A DNA stretch of 64,000 nt. It comes from Pedobacter sp. PAMC26386 (GTDB lineage Bacteria > Bacteroidota > Bacteroidia > Sphingobacteriales > Sphingobacteriaceae). The position numbers were made by a program, and so were the translations under genes. Position 1 is the first letter of the stretch; every line of letters begins with the position of its first letter. The notes under the pieces were generated by a model. The model was not told the origin of the DNA. It ran no database searches and saw only the letters and a list, made by a program, of their open reading frames with translations. Positions 23,714 through 31,960 of this stretch are shown piece after piece. Location: the NCBI GenBank assembly GCA_014302835.1, contig CP060294.1, positions 3,931,067 through 3,995,066 of the forward strand, given 5' to 3'.

Positions 23714-26494
23714 TTAAAAGTTCAGTGACAATCTTGTGAATACGTATCTACCCAGAAAACCAAATTGAGGAGCCTGATTTGGATATAAGATCCCTGAAGT
23801 CCCTTGAGATCCCAACAATAATTCCTGTGGATAAACATCAAATAGATTGTTTGCCCCGACAGTTATTTTCAGGTTTTTTGTCAGATTGTAACCTGCACCT
23901 ATATCTGTAATTACACGTCCCGCAAGCTCTTGGTTATTAGCAGGAACATTGGTTGGCTGAGAAACTTTTCCAAAGTAAACGTTACGCAAAAAGACGTTCC
24001 ACTTGTTAATCGTGTAATCAAATGTAATATTAGATTTAATACGTGGAGTAACTTTCTCTATCAGAATACGACTTGCATCATCCAGATAAGTACTTTCTTT
24101 ACCTACAAGTAATGGTGAGGCATGAACAGGCCCTACAATGGAGGTTTTAGTGAAGGTTGTTGCCCAGTCTGTTCTCAGATTTCCAGCGCCTACACGGGTA
24201 TTGTAAGATAAAACTACGTCCAGTCCCTTAGTTTCTGTATTTACAGCATTTGCAAAGAACCTCGCTGTTGTTGCATTGGCTAAACGTAGCAGATCATAAA
24301 TCTCCTTATCCTGTGGTGAAGCTGTTGGTGAATTGTTTCCTGTAAACTGGCCCGTATAAATTACTCTGTCATTGATTCTGATGAAATAACCATCTACAGT
24401 AATTTTTAATTTACCAAGATTAGAAGTGAAACCCGCACTTAAACTCTTAGAAGTCTCTTGTTTTAGTTTAGGGATACCTAGCAATTGTGCAATACGACTA
24501 TCGTTTGCAAAAGTACCCGACTCTACGATATTCCCATCCACATAAACAGATGAAGTAGAACTAAAATACTGTTGATGAAGAGATGGCGCCCTAAACCCTG
24601 TACTTGCCGCTGCACGTAAAAGGAATTTATCTGAGAATTTGTATCGGGCAGCCAGTTTTCCGTTAACCGTTGACCCAAAGTCCGAATAATTCTCAAATCT
24701 CGCCGCCGCATCAAGCAAGAACTTCTCTGTAAAATTTAACTCCACATCTCCGTATGCTGCGAACGAATTACGGGATTCATTAGTCAGGTTAGCAGTGCTG
24801 ATTCCAGGGAATCCTTGCGCTCCACCAGCATAAGCAACACCATTTGGTGCAAAACGGGTAGAAATATTACCGTTGGCATCTGGAATTAAAATTGGTTTTC
24901 CATTACCGTCAACACCCACCTGAAGGGCATTCCCATAATTTCTCCAGGAAGCTTCTTCCCCGGGTTTGATTTTGTAGTTCTCATACCTGTTTTCAAATCC
25001 AAAGGCCACGTTGATTCCTTTTAAAGGGCTTGGAAAGAAACGGGTAAAGTCTAAATTGGTTGTGTTCTGCACAAATTCATAACCACCAGATTCAAATGAA
25101 GTAGGTGAAGAAGTCAGCATAGAAGCATTCACTGAATTTGCTGTTTTAAAATCAATGACGTTTCTACCATAGGTATTACTGAAGTCGGTTTTCCATTCTC
25201 CTAATTTCCCCCTGATTCCTGCTGCAACTGATTGATCCAGACTGTTTGTTACAATTTCAGGTAAAAATCCATTTGGATAGATGACGGCATTATTCTGATT
25301 GAGCTGACGCGGAGTACGGTAAAAGGCATTAGAAATACCATTTCTATAGTTTACACCACCAAAAGCGTAGATTTCAGCATCCTGCGCAACAGGAATCACG
25401 GAATTGAAGAACAATGCTCCTCCCCTGTTTTTTGACTGGCCAATGTTTGGCACAAAGTCTGATCTGGTCTGCCCTCTTCTTGCCAGCTCAGCATCAGTAA
25501 TATCAACTCCGGTTGGTGTTGGGTATAAACCGGGATTGTTATAGTCTGAATAAATAACGCCGCGGTAGGGGGTGGTACGGGAAGCGAAATCTCTATAATC
25601 AAACGAACCGGCAAGATTTAAGAAACCGCCTTTATCACTTAATTTTACGCCGTAATTTACGTTAGCCTGAATCGTTTCTCCATCAAGTCCATCGGAGTGT
25701 TTTCCAGTATATCCGCCTCCAGAAACGTTGGCCGTAAGTTTATTGACTTCATCGTTCAAAATAATGTTGATGACACCGGCAATCGCATCAGATCCATACT
25801 GTGCTGCTGCACCGTCACGCAAGATTTCAACTCTTTTAATAGCTGAAGTAGGGATCGCATTCATATCTGTGCCTACAGATCCTTTTCCTAAACTACCGTT
25901 AATATTTACCAGAGCAGTAGTATGCCTTCTCTTTCCATTAATTAAAACTAATACCTGGTCAGGGCCCAATCCTCGCAATGATGCAGGGTCAATATGGTCC
26001 GTTCCATCGGTCAGACTCATGACATTTGAGGTGAAAGATGGGGCTACAAAATTCAGAATCTGATTCAGGGAGACCTGGGGAATATTCTGTGTGATCTTTC
26101 TAATATCAACTACATCAACGGGGACTGGTGTATCCAGGTTAGATCTTGGCGCACTTCTTGAACCTAGTACCACAATATTTTCAAGGTTATTATCATTTGA
26201 TAATAACTGAAAATCTAAGTCTTTGGTCTCGTTTTCTGCAATCGTAATTTTCTTTTGCTGCGTCTGATAGCCTATATAGGAAACTAAAACTGTATAGGTT
26301 CCAGCCTTTGCCAGCTTGAGCTGATATTTACCCGTTGCATTTGTACCTGCTTTCTGCCCGGTTCCCGCTACAGAAACTGTAGCACCGATAATGGTCTGGG
26401 TAGTATCGCTTACTGTTCCACGTATGGTTTGCGCCTGTGTGGTTAGTGCTATAGCGGTAAAAGCAAGAATAATTGAGTAGAGTTTAATATTCAT
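23714..26494 (-). CDS. TonB-dependent receptor with carboxypeptidase-regulatory-like domain
   Basis: Outer-membrane active transporter of 926 residues. It has a signal peptide (about 1-21), a carboxypeptidase-regulatory-like domain (about 22-105, with GTVSDTTQTIIGATVSV), a plug domain (about 120-240, with PASLRGLGPDQVLVLINGKRR and the DGAAAQYGSDAIAGVINI block), and a long beta-barrel ending in the terminal aromatic LSLNF. It has no SusD partner beside it, so it is not a SusC-type pair; it is nearer to siderophore or vitamin receptors. The ligand cannot be named. No sigma/anti-sigma genes are adjacent. Confidence 0.93.
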   Translation of the reverse strand: MNIKLYSIILAFTAIALTTQAQTIRGTVSDTTQTIIGATVSVAGTGQKAGTNATGKYQLKLAKAGTYTVLVSYIGYQTQQKKITIAENETKDLDFQLLSNDNNLENIVVLGSRSAPRSNLDTPVPVDVVDIRKITQNIPQVSLNQILNFVAPSFTSNVMSLTDGTDHIDPASLRGLGPDQVLVLINGKRRHTTALVNINGSLGKGSVGTDMNAIPTSAIKRVEILRDGAAAQYGSDAIAGVINIILNDEVNKLTANVSGGGYTGKHSDGLDGETIQANVNYGVKLSDKGGFLNLAGSFDYRDFASRTTPYRGVIYSDYNNPGLYPTPTGVDITDAELARRGQTRSDFVPNIGQSKNRGGALFFNSVIPVAQDAEIYAFGGVNYRNGISNAFYRTPRQLNQNNAVIYPNGFLPEIVTNSLDQSVAAGIRGKLGEWKTDFSNTYGRNVIDFKTANSVNASMLTSSPTSFESGGYEFVQNTTNLDFTRFFPSPLKGINVAFGFENRYENYKIKPGEEASWRNYGNALQVGVDGNGKPILIPDANGNISTRFAPNGVAYAGGAQGFPGISTANLTNESRNSFAAYGDVELNFTEKFLLDAAARFENYSDFGSTVNGKLAARYKFSDKFLLRAAASTGFRAPSLHQQYFSSTSSVYVDGNIVESGTFANDSRIAQLLGIPKLKQETSKSLSAGFTSNLGKLKITVDGYFIRINDRVIYTGQFTGNNSPTASPQDKEIYDLLRLANATTARFFANAVNTETKGLDVVLSYNTRVGAGNLRTDWATTFTKTSIVGPVHASPLLVGKESTYLDDASRILIEKVTPRIKSNITFDYTINKWNVFLRNVYFGKVSQPTNVPANNQELAGRVITDIGAGYNLTKNLKITVGANNLFDVYPQELLLGSQGTSGILYPNQAPQFGFLGRYVFTRLSLNF

Positions 26495-26640
26495 ATGCGT
26501 GTGTTTAGGTTGGTTAACAGATGATACAGCTAGGTATCAGCTATTTTCAAATATATTCTTATTAAAATTAAAACCTACTCAATTAGTAGATTTTAATGAG
26601 AAGAATTATTCTTTTAACATCTGGTTGATAAAAAAGAGGC

Positions 26641-26670
26641 AAAAAAAATCCGGATCAGACGATCCGGATT
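26641..26670 (-). terminator. Terminator of the small secreted protein gene
   Basis: Perfect 10-bp arms AATCCGGATC and GATCCGGATT around AGAC; eight T follow on the minus strand. Confidence 0.85.
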
Positions 26671-26692
26671 GAATACTATTAAAATAACTGGA

Positions 26693-27010
26693 TTATTTTC
26701 CAGCTGGTTTGTCTTTGATCTGTGAGGCTTTAAGATAAACTTTAGCTCCTTTTTTGTTGATGTAATATTTACGGTTTTTTCCGTTGATATAAACATCTGA
26801 CCCATCTGGAGCCACTTTACCTTTATAGGTTTTATCACCTACTTTTGAAACGCCTTTTACTGCTACTTCTGCTGTTTTATTACCAACTGATGAAGCTGTT
26901 TTTTCGATCTTTTCACCAAGTGTTTTCTTTTTTTCTTGTGCTTGAGTCGAAAGAGAGACAGTACCCGCTAATGCCAGGGTTAATAAACCCACTAGATATT
27001 TCTTGTTCAT
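26693..27010 (-). CDS. Small secreted protein of unknown function
   Basis: A 105-residue protein with a clear Sec signal peptide (MNKKYLVGLLTLALAGTVSL, cleavage after TQAQ near residue 25). The mature part is Lys-rich: an amphipathic stretch GEKIEKTASSVGNKTAEVAVKG, shortened in description to about residues 33-55, then a Tyr/Gly-rich end with VYINGKNRKYYINKKG. It is monocistronic with a strong terminator and lies upstream of, but separate from, the TonB receptor gene. I know no function; similar small basic secreted proteins are common in Pedobacter relatives. Confidence 0.7.
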   Translation of the reverse strand: MNKKYLVGLLTLALAGTVSLSTQAQEKKKTLGEKIEKTASSVGNKTAEVAVKGVSKVGDKTYKGKVAPDGSDVYINGKNRKYYINKKGAKVYLKASQIKDKPAGK

Positions 27011-27135
27011 TTTATAGATTGTTTTTTAAGTTTCCTTTTGTAAAACTCAGCTTCTCCTCTTAGAAACTAAAATTACAGCGGTATTATTCATTAACAATCT
27101 GGTTTTTATATTGTTTTCAATTATTGTTCAATAAT

Positions 27136-28137
27136 TTAATTTAATTGTTCGGTAAGCAAGGCCATTTCAATTTGTGGTGAATGACGTTCATAAAGAATGG
27201 CATACACTGCCCGGCAGATTGGCATTTCTACTTTATACTTCTTATTAATTACATGCATACAGCTTGCAGCATAATATCCTTCGGCAATCATATTCATCTC
27301 CAGTTGCGCCGATTTAACCGTATATCCTTTGCCAATCATATTTCCGAAAGTTCTGTTACGGCTAAACTGAGAATAAGCAGTGACCAGAAGATCTCCTAAA
27401 TAAGCAGATTCTTTGATATCACGATTAATCGGATGCACTGCTTCTACAAACCGATTGATCTCTCTGATCGCATTTGAAATCAGTACTGCCTGAAAGTTAT
27501 CGCCATAACCTATTCCATGACAGATACCACTGGCTACTGCGTAAATATTCTTCAAGACCGCAGCGTATTCTGTTCCGAAAATATCATCTGATACGTTGGT
27601 CTTGAGATATCTTGTATTTAATAATTTTGAGAAGCTGCCTGCAGTATCCAGATTGATAGAAGCTATAGTCAGGTAGGATAATTTCTCCAGTGCGACCTCT
27701 TCTGCATGACAGGGACCACTGATTACCAGGATATCGTCCAGAGGAACTTTGAATTTCTCATGCATAAATTCGCCGATAATCTGATTTTCATCAGGTACAA
27801 TGCCTTTAATAGCGGAGACAATCTTTTTACCTGCTAACATCCCCGGTGTAACACCACTCAGGGTTGCTTTCAGAAAAGCAGCCGGAACATTCAGAATTAC
27901 ATAATCAGCTTGTTCAATAATATAGCTGATATCATTGGAGATATTATTTTCTGGTAACCTCAGCTCTACGGAACTCAGGTATTTTGGATTGTGTTTGTAT
28001 TGCTTAAGGTGTGCTATTGATGTAGTATCACGCAGCCACCAATAAATATCTTTTTCGGTAAGATTATCTGAAAGCATTTTTATGACAGCAGTTGCCCAAC
28101 TACCGCCACCAATCATTGCGACTTTTGGTATCATCAT
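27136..28137 (-). CDS. gpsA: Glycerol-3-phosphate dehydrogenase [NAD(P)+]
   Basis: Reduces dihydroxyacetone phosphate to sn-glycerol 3-phosphate for phospholipid synthesis. The 333 residues open with the nucleotide-binding motif IGGGSWATAVIKML, followed by VPAAFLKATL, SGPCHAEEV and the KNIYAVASGICHGIGYGDN block that contains the catalytic Lys. Two adjacent ATG codons (28137, 28134) are possible starts. A terminator upstream (28146-28177) isolates it from the efflux genes, so its promoter must lie in the short gap after that hairpin. Confidence 0.95.
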   Translation of the reverse strand: MMIPKVAMIGGGSWATAVIKMLSDNLTEKDIYWWLRDTTSIAHLKQYKHNPKYLSSVELRLPENNISNDISYIIEQADYVILNVPAAFLKATLSGVTPGMLAGKKIVSAIKGIVPDENQIIGEFMHEKFKVPLDDILVISGPCHAEEVALEKLSYLTIASINLDTAGSFSKLLNTRYLKTNVSDDIFGTEYAAVLKNIYAVASGICHGIGYGDNFQAVLISNAIREINRFVEAVHPINRDIKESAYLGDLLVTAYSQFSRNRTFGNMIGKGYTVKSAQLEMNMIAEGYYAASCMHVINKKYKVEMPICRAVYAILYERHSPQIEMALLTEQLN

Positions 28138-28145
28138 ATATAAAT

Positions 28146-28177
28146 AAAAAATCCCGGCTTAATGTTTTAAACCGGGA
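28146..28177 (-). terminator. Terminator of the tolC-adaptor operon
   Basis: Arms TCCCGGCTTAA and TTAAACCGGGA around a short loop, then six T on the minus strand. Confidence 0.8.
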
Positions 28178-28209
28178 CAAATTACTTAATTTATTGTGAA
28201 CAGCTCTCG

Positions 28210-29559
28210 TTACTTTTTCGTTGACTTGGAAACAGGCTGATCTTTAGTGTCTTTTTCTACTTTCATTCCATCCTTCAATTTGTTCTGAACAGTTGAATAT
28301 GGGCCACTTACAATTTCAGTTCCTTCTTTCAGTCCGCTTTTAATCTGGATGTATTTATCATCCTGGATGCCAGTTGTAACCTCAACTTTTTTCACTTTAC
28401 CATCAGCGTAAGTATATACATATTGCTTGATGGCTTTATCATTCAGCTTCGATTTCTGCTTATTTGCAGTCGCATCTTCCCCTTCTTCTGCTGGCTGGTC
28501 TTTACCACTATCTTTTTTAGCGCCTTCAACAAATACAGCCATAATAGGAACTGATAGACCCTTAACTGATGAACTTTCGATATCTACAGTTGCTGATAAA
28601 CCTGGTTTGAATGGCGAAGCCTCGCCCTTAACCTGGGTGTAAGAACCCGCGTCTATACGAACTTTTACAACAAAGTTAGTTACCTGATCTACTGTGGTAG
28701 CTGCTACAGCAATGTCTTTAGAAGAGCTGGCAATTTTTGTAACGATACCTTTGAATTTCTTATCATCAAAAGCATCTACCTGGATTGCCGCTTTATCACC
28801 TACGTTTACACGATTAATGTCATTTTCGTTCACATCCACGTTTACTTCCATAGAATTAAGATTGGAAATTCTCATGATTTCTGTACCCGCAAACTGAGCC
28901 GTACCCAAAATCCTGTCCCCAAGTTCTACTGATAATTTAGAAATTACGCCATCAACTGGTGAAAAAACTGAGGCCTTTGCCAGATTCGCACTTGCTTCCT
29001 GAACACTTGCCCCCATCTGAGCCAGATTAAACTTAGCTGCAATCAGAGATTGTTTTGCACCGTCAAGATTCGTTCTTCCGGTTACGTAAGCTGCTTTGGC
29101 AGCATCATATTCTGCTAATGAAATCACTTTCTTCTTAAACAACTCCACATTACGTTTGTAAATAGCTTCCTGATTCACAAAGTTGGCCTGAGATTGTTTC
29201 AACTGCTGATCTGCTGATCCAACGGATGCTTTCTGAGCACTGTAAGACGCACTTGCTCTGTCATATCCGGACTTCAGAACATCTGGTCTCACTTTAAATA
29301 ACATCTGCCCCTTTTTCACAATATCTCCTTCTTTGACACGTAACTCAACAAGCTCTCCGGAAACCTCAGAACTCAATTTCACTTCTGTTTCTGGTCTGAT
29401 CTTTCCACTGGCAGTTACGGTTTCGACAACCGTCCTGACTTGTACCTTTTCTAAAGTAACTTTTTCTGCTTTTTCACCGCCTATTATCCCGGTCATCGCC
29501 CCGATAACCAATAAGACGACTAACGCCCCTACGGCGATAAGTATGTGTTTTAGTTTCAT
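28210..29559 (-). CDS. Periplasmic adaptor (membrane fusion) protein, MacA/HlyD-like
   Basis: Links an inner-membrane pump to a TolC channel. The 449 residues comprise an N-terminal membrane anchor (about 5-24), a biotinyl-lipoyl-like half (GKIRPETEVKLSSEVSGEL), a long alpha-hairpin rich in Ala, Gln and Lys (about 85-195), the second lipoyl half (VFSPVDGVISKL), a beta-barrel domain and a membrane-proximal domain with a Lys/Asp/Glu-rich insertion near 350-375. It follows the TolC-type gene by 32 bases. The pump itself (ABC MacB or RND) is not in the window, and a terminator follows. Confidence 0.9.
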   Translation of the reverse strand: MKLKHILIAVGALVVLLVIGAMTGIIGGEKAEKVTLEKVQVRTVVETVTASGKIRPETEVKLSSEVSGELVELRVKEGDIVKKGQMLFKVRPDVLKSGYDRASASYSAQKASVGSADQQLKQSQANFVNQEAIYKRNVELFKKKVISLAEYDAAKAAYVTGRTNLDGAKQSLIAAKFNLAQMGASVQEASANLAKASVFSPVDGVISKLSVELGDRILGTAQFAGTEIMRISNLNSMEVNVDVNENDINRVNVGDKAAIQVDAFDDKKFKGIVTKIASSSKDIAVAATTVDQVTNFVVKVRIDAGSYTQVKGEASPFKPGLSATVDIESSSVKGLSVPIMAVFVEGAKKDSGKDQPAEEGEDATANKQKSKLNDKAIKQYVYTYADGKVKKVEVTTGIQDDKYIQIKSGLKEGTEIVSGPYSTVQNKLKDGMKVEKDTKDQPVSKSTKK

Positions 29560-29591
29560 TTCTTTCGTTTTTATTTATGTGTTCTGCGCGC

Positions 29592-30974
29592 TTAAAAAGT
29601 GATCTGTTTTCCTAAGTAATAGTCTATAACTTTTGATTTGAACAGCAGATCGTATTTTGACTGGATATAGTCAACTTCTGCTTTGTTCCTGTTTGTTCTT
29701 GAGGTATTATAATCTAATGAATTCACCAAACCTACTGCATAACGTTGTTCGATTACATTGAAAGCATCCTTTTGGGCATTGAATGTTTTTTCATTAGACT
29801 TATACTTTCCGTCTGCTGCTCTTAAGTCGGCCACAGCCTGAGCAATGACTTTATTTAAATTGTTCTTGGTCAGCTGCTCACTGATTTTACTACCTTCATA
29901 TGAAATTTTTGCTTTTTTAACATTCGATTTGATTGTCAGTCCATTGAAAATAGGAATCCGTAAAGAAAGCTGAACACCCTGAGAAAAGTTATTACTTATC
30001 TGATCGCTCAAAGCAGCATCCGGAGTAGATAAAGGTGATCTTTGACCTAAGATAAATGAATATTGTGACCCAATCGAACCTCCCAGTGATAGTTTAGGAT
30101 AAGCCGCTCCTTTTGCTACATCGACAGCTTTTTCGGCTGCTTCTCTGTTTAACTGTGCTAGTTTAACATCTGGGAAGAAAGACAGTGAAGTATTGTAAAC
30201 ATCATTCACATCATAACTCTTTTGTGCTTGTGCAATGTCCTTAATAGTAGGTTTAACTACCGTATAACTCTCAGAATCCGGCCCCATCTCCATTAACTGA
30301 GATAATGTCAGATAAGAGATCGTCAACTGGTTTTGCGCAGTGGTCACGTTCAATTCTGCTGTTGCAGCCTGAGCTTTTGCCTGCGAAATATCTGCTAAGG
30401 TTTTATTCCCTGCTTCTAATAAGGCTTGTTCACGCCTCTGTGTCTCAGCTGCTACTAATAGTTGCTCTTTAGATGCTTTTAATAAATCTGTATTAAAAAC
30501 AACCTGAAAATAAGCAGTAACCACTTGTAAAATAAGGTCATTTTTCGTCTTATCCAAAGTACTGTTTCCTGCAGCTAGTAAAATCTTATTCTGCCTGATC
30601 TGGTTTAGCTTGGCAAACCCACCAAACAGATCTACTGAAGTAGAAAGACTACCTGTTCCCTGATAGAATTTTTGAGAAATCAGCTCGTTGGTTGCTGGGT
30701 TCAAACTACGTCCAAAATTAAAATTATTATCTATACCCGCACTTAAAGTTGGATAAAGGGCTGCTCTGGATTGTTCCAAATTGACAGCTGAAGTAGCCAC
30801 ATTTAGCGAAGATTGTTTAATATTCAAGTTATTATTCAGCATACGGTCAATCGCATCCTGGATAGTAAGCACTTCCTGAGCTTTCAGGTTAGAGGACAGA
30901 CCTATCGTTACCAAACTAAAAGTAACGGCGAAGGTTAATTTTGACAACAGACTATTATTAGTAAACATTTTCAT
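29592..30974 (-). CDS. TolC family outer membrane channel protein
   Basis: Outer-membrane efflux channel that docks on the adaptor encoded next. It has a signal peptide and two tandem OEP repeats rich in Ala, Gln, Asn and Leu coiled-coil residues (about 40-230 and 240-455). The frame is open to 31034, but the ATG at 30974 gives a normal-length signal peptide (MKMFTNNSLLSKLTFAVTFS), 460 residues, and avoids overlap with the divergent promoter region, so I prefer it. It forms a two-gene operon with the adaptor. Exported substrate unknown. Confidence 0.9.
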   Translation of the reverse strand: MKMFTNNSLLSKLTFAVTFSLVTIGLSSNLKAQEVLTIQDAIDRMLNNNLNIKQSSLNVATSAVNLEQSRAALYPTLSAGIDNNFNFGRSLNPATNELISQKFYQGTGSLSTSVDLFGGFAKLNQIRQNKILLAAGNSTLDKTKNDLILQVVTAYFQVVFNTDLLKASKEQLLVAAETQRREQALLEAGNKTLADISQAKAQAATAELNVTTAQNQLTISYLTLSQLMEMGPDSESYTVVKPTIKDIAQAQKSYDVNDVYNTSLSFFPDVKLAQLNREAAEKAVDVAKGAAYPKLSLGGSIGSQYSFILGQRSPLSTPDAALSDQISNNFSQGVQLSLRIPIFNGLTIKSNVKKAKISYEGSKISEQLTKNNLNKVIAQAVADLRAADGKYKSNEKTFNAQKDAFNVIEQRYAVGLVNSLDYNTSRTNRNKAEVDYIQSKYDLLFKSKVIDYYLGKQITF

Positions 30975-31045
30975 TGGCTTTATATTTTTCTTAAATAAAC
31001 TACTTCTCGGTTTTATCAATTTCTTTACAACCATTTGTTATTTCT

Positions 31046-31053
31046 TACATTTG
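31046..31053 (+). promoter_or_regulatory. -7 element TACATTTG before the polysaccharide deacetylase gene
   Basis: Exact TAnnTTTG ending four bases before the ATG at 31058, which implies a leaderless transcript. Confidence 0.5.
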
Positions 31054-31057
31054 GTCA

Positions 31058-31675
31058 ATGTATCTGGTTAAATCACCTCTTTTATTAAAATGGTATTACC
31101 CATCCTTAGTCTGGAACAAAAGCCGGTCTGACAAAGTCATTTATTTAACCTTTGACGATGGACCTATACCTGTTGTTACAGACTTTGTTTTAAATACTTT
31201 AAAAAGTTTCAATTGCAAAGCAACTTTCTTCTGTATCGGAGACAATATAAACAAACATGCTGAAATTTTTGAACAAGTTAAAAATGATGGTCATGCAATC
31301 GGAAACCACACCTTTAACCACTTAAAGGGCTGGATAACTGAAGATAAGACCTATATTCAGAATTTCAAAGAATGCCAGAAACTGACCAATACTTCCCTTT
31401 TTCGACCGCCCTACGGGAGAATAAAAAAATCTCAGATCAACCAACTCCGAAAAATTAACCCAAAGCTTAATATTATCATGTGGGATGTACTAAGCGGAGA
31501 CTTCGACCTTAATCTTTCTCCTGAAAAATGTTACGAGAATGTGATCAAAAACACAAGAAATGGATCTATAATTGTGTTTCATGATAGTCTAAAAGCATTT
31601 GAAAGACTGAAATTTGCCCTGCCGGCCACCTTAAAATTTTTAACCGCTCAGGGTTATGAGTTCCATACGCTATAA
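31058..31675 (+). CDS. Polysaccharide deacetylase family protein (NodB homology domain)
   Basis: Carbohydrate esterase family 4-type hydrolase that removes acetyl groups from N-acetylated glycans such as peptidoglycan or chitin oligomers. The 205 residues show motif 1 TFDDGP (31-36; Asp33, metal Asp34), motif 2 HTFNH (metal His84 and His88), motif 3 FRPPYGR, and MWDVLSGDFD and IVFHD for motifs 4 and 5. There is no obvious signal peptide, so it may act in the cytoplasm or be anchored by the hydrophobic N terminus. It is divergent from tolC and stands alone. Confidence 0.9.
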   Translation: MYLVKSPLLLKWYYPSLVWNKSRSDKVIYLTFDDGPIPVVTDFVLNTLKSFNCKATFFCIGDNINKHAEIFEQVKNDGHAIGNHTFNHLKGWITEDKTYIQNFKECQKLTNTSLFRPPYGRIKKSQINQLRKINPKLNIIMWDVLSGDFDLNLSPEKCYENVIKNTRNGSIIVFHDSLKAFERLKFALPATLKFLTAQGYEFHTL

Positions 31676-31766
31676 TTTTTCTATAGCCGTCACGAAGTTC
31701 AGGCCAAAAACAAAACAAGGATAAAAAGACTGTCTGATACGCATCTGAAGTACCGCTGCTATTTTA

Positions 31767-31806
31767 GATGTCCATAAATGAACGATATCGTTCATTTATG
31801 GACATC
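31767..31806. repeat. Perfect 40-bp palindrome upstream of aconitase
   Basis: GATGTCCATAAATGAACGAT is followed without spacer by its exact reverse complement. There is no T-run, so it is not a normal terminator. A related half site ATGTCCAT recurs at 31834-31841. It lies 155 bases before the aconitase start. Confidence 0.9.
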
Positions 31807-31960
31807 CTTCAACAAATTCAGTTCAAAACAATAATGTCCATTTTATTTAGAACATGTATAAATAATATAATGACCCTATATATGGTGGTCTTGCCCTATT
31901 TTTTTTTGTAAATTCGCTACAAATAATTTAAATTATATTACCTTTTAACACATATTATCA

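Noticed and set aside
23825..23834. TGTGGATAA, a DnaA box on the minus strand
   Set aside because: It lies within the coding sequence of the TonB receptor, with no other box or promoter feature near it.
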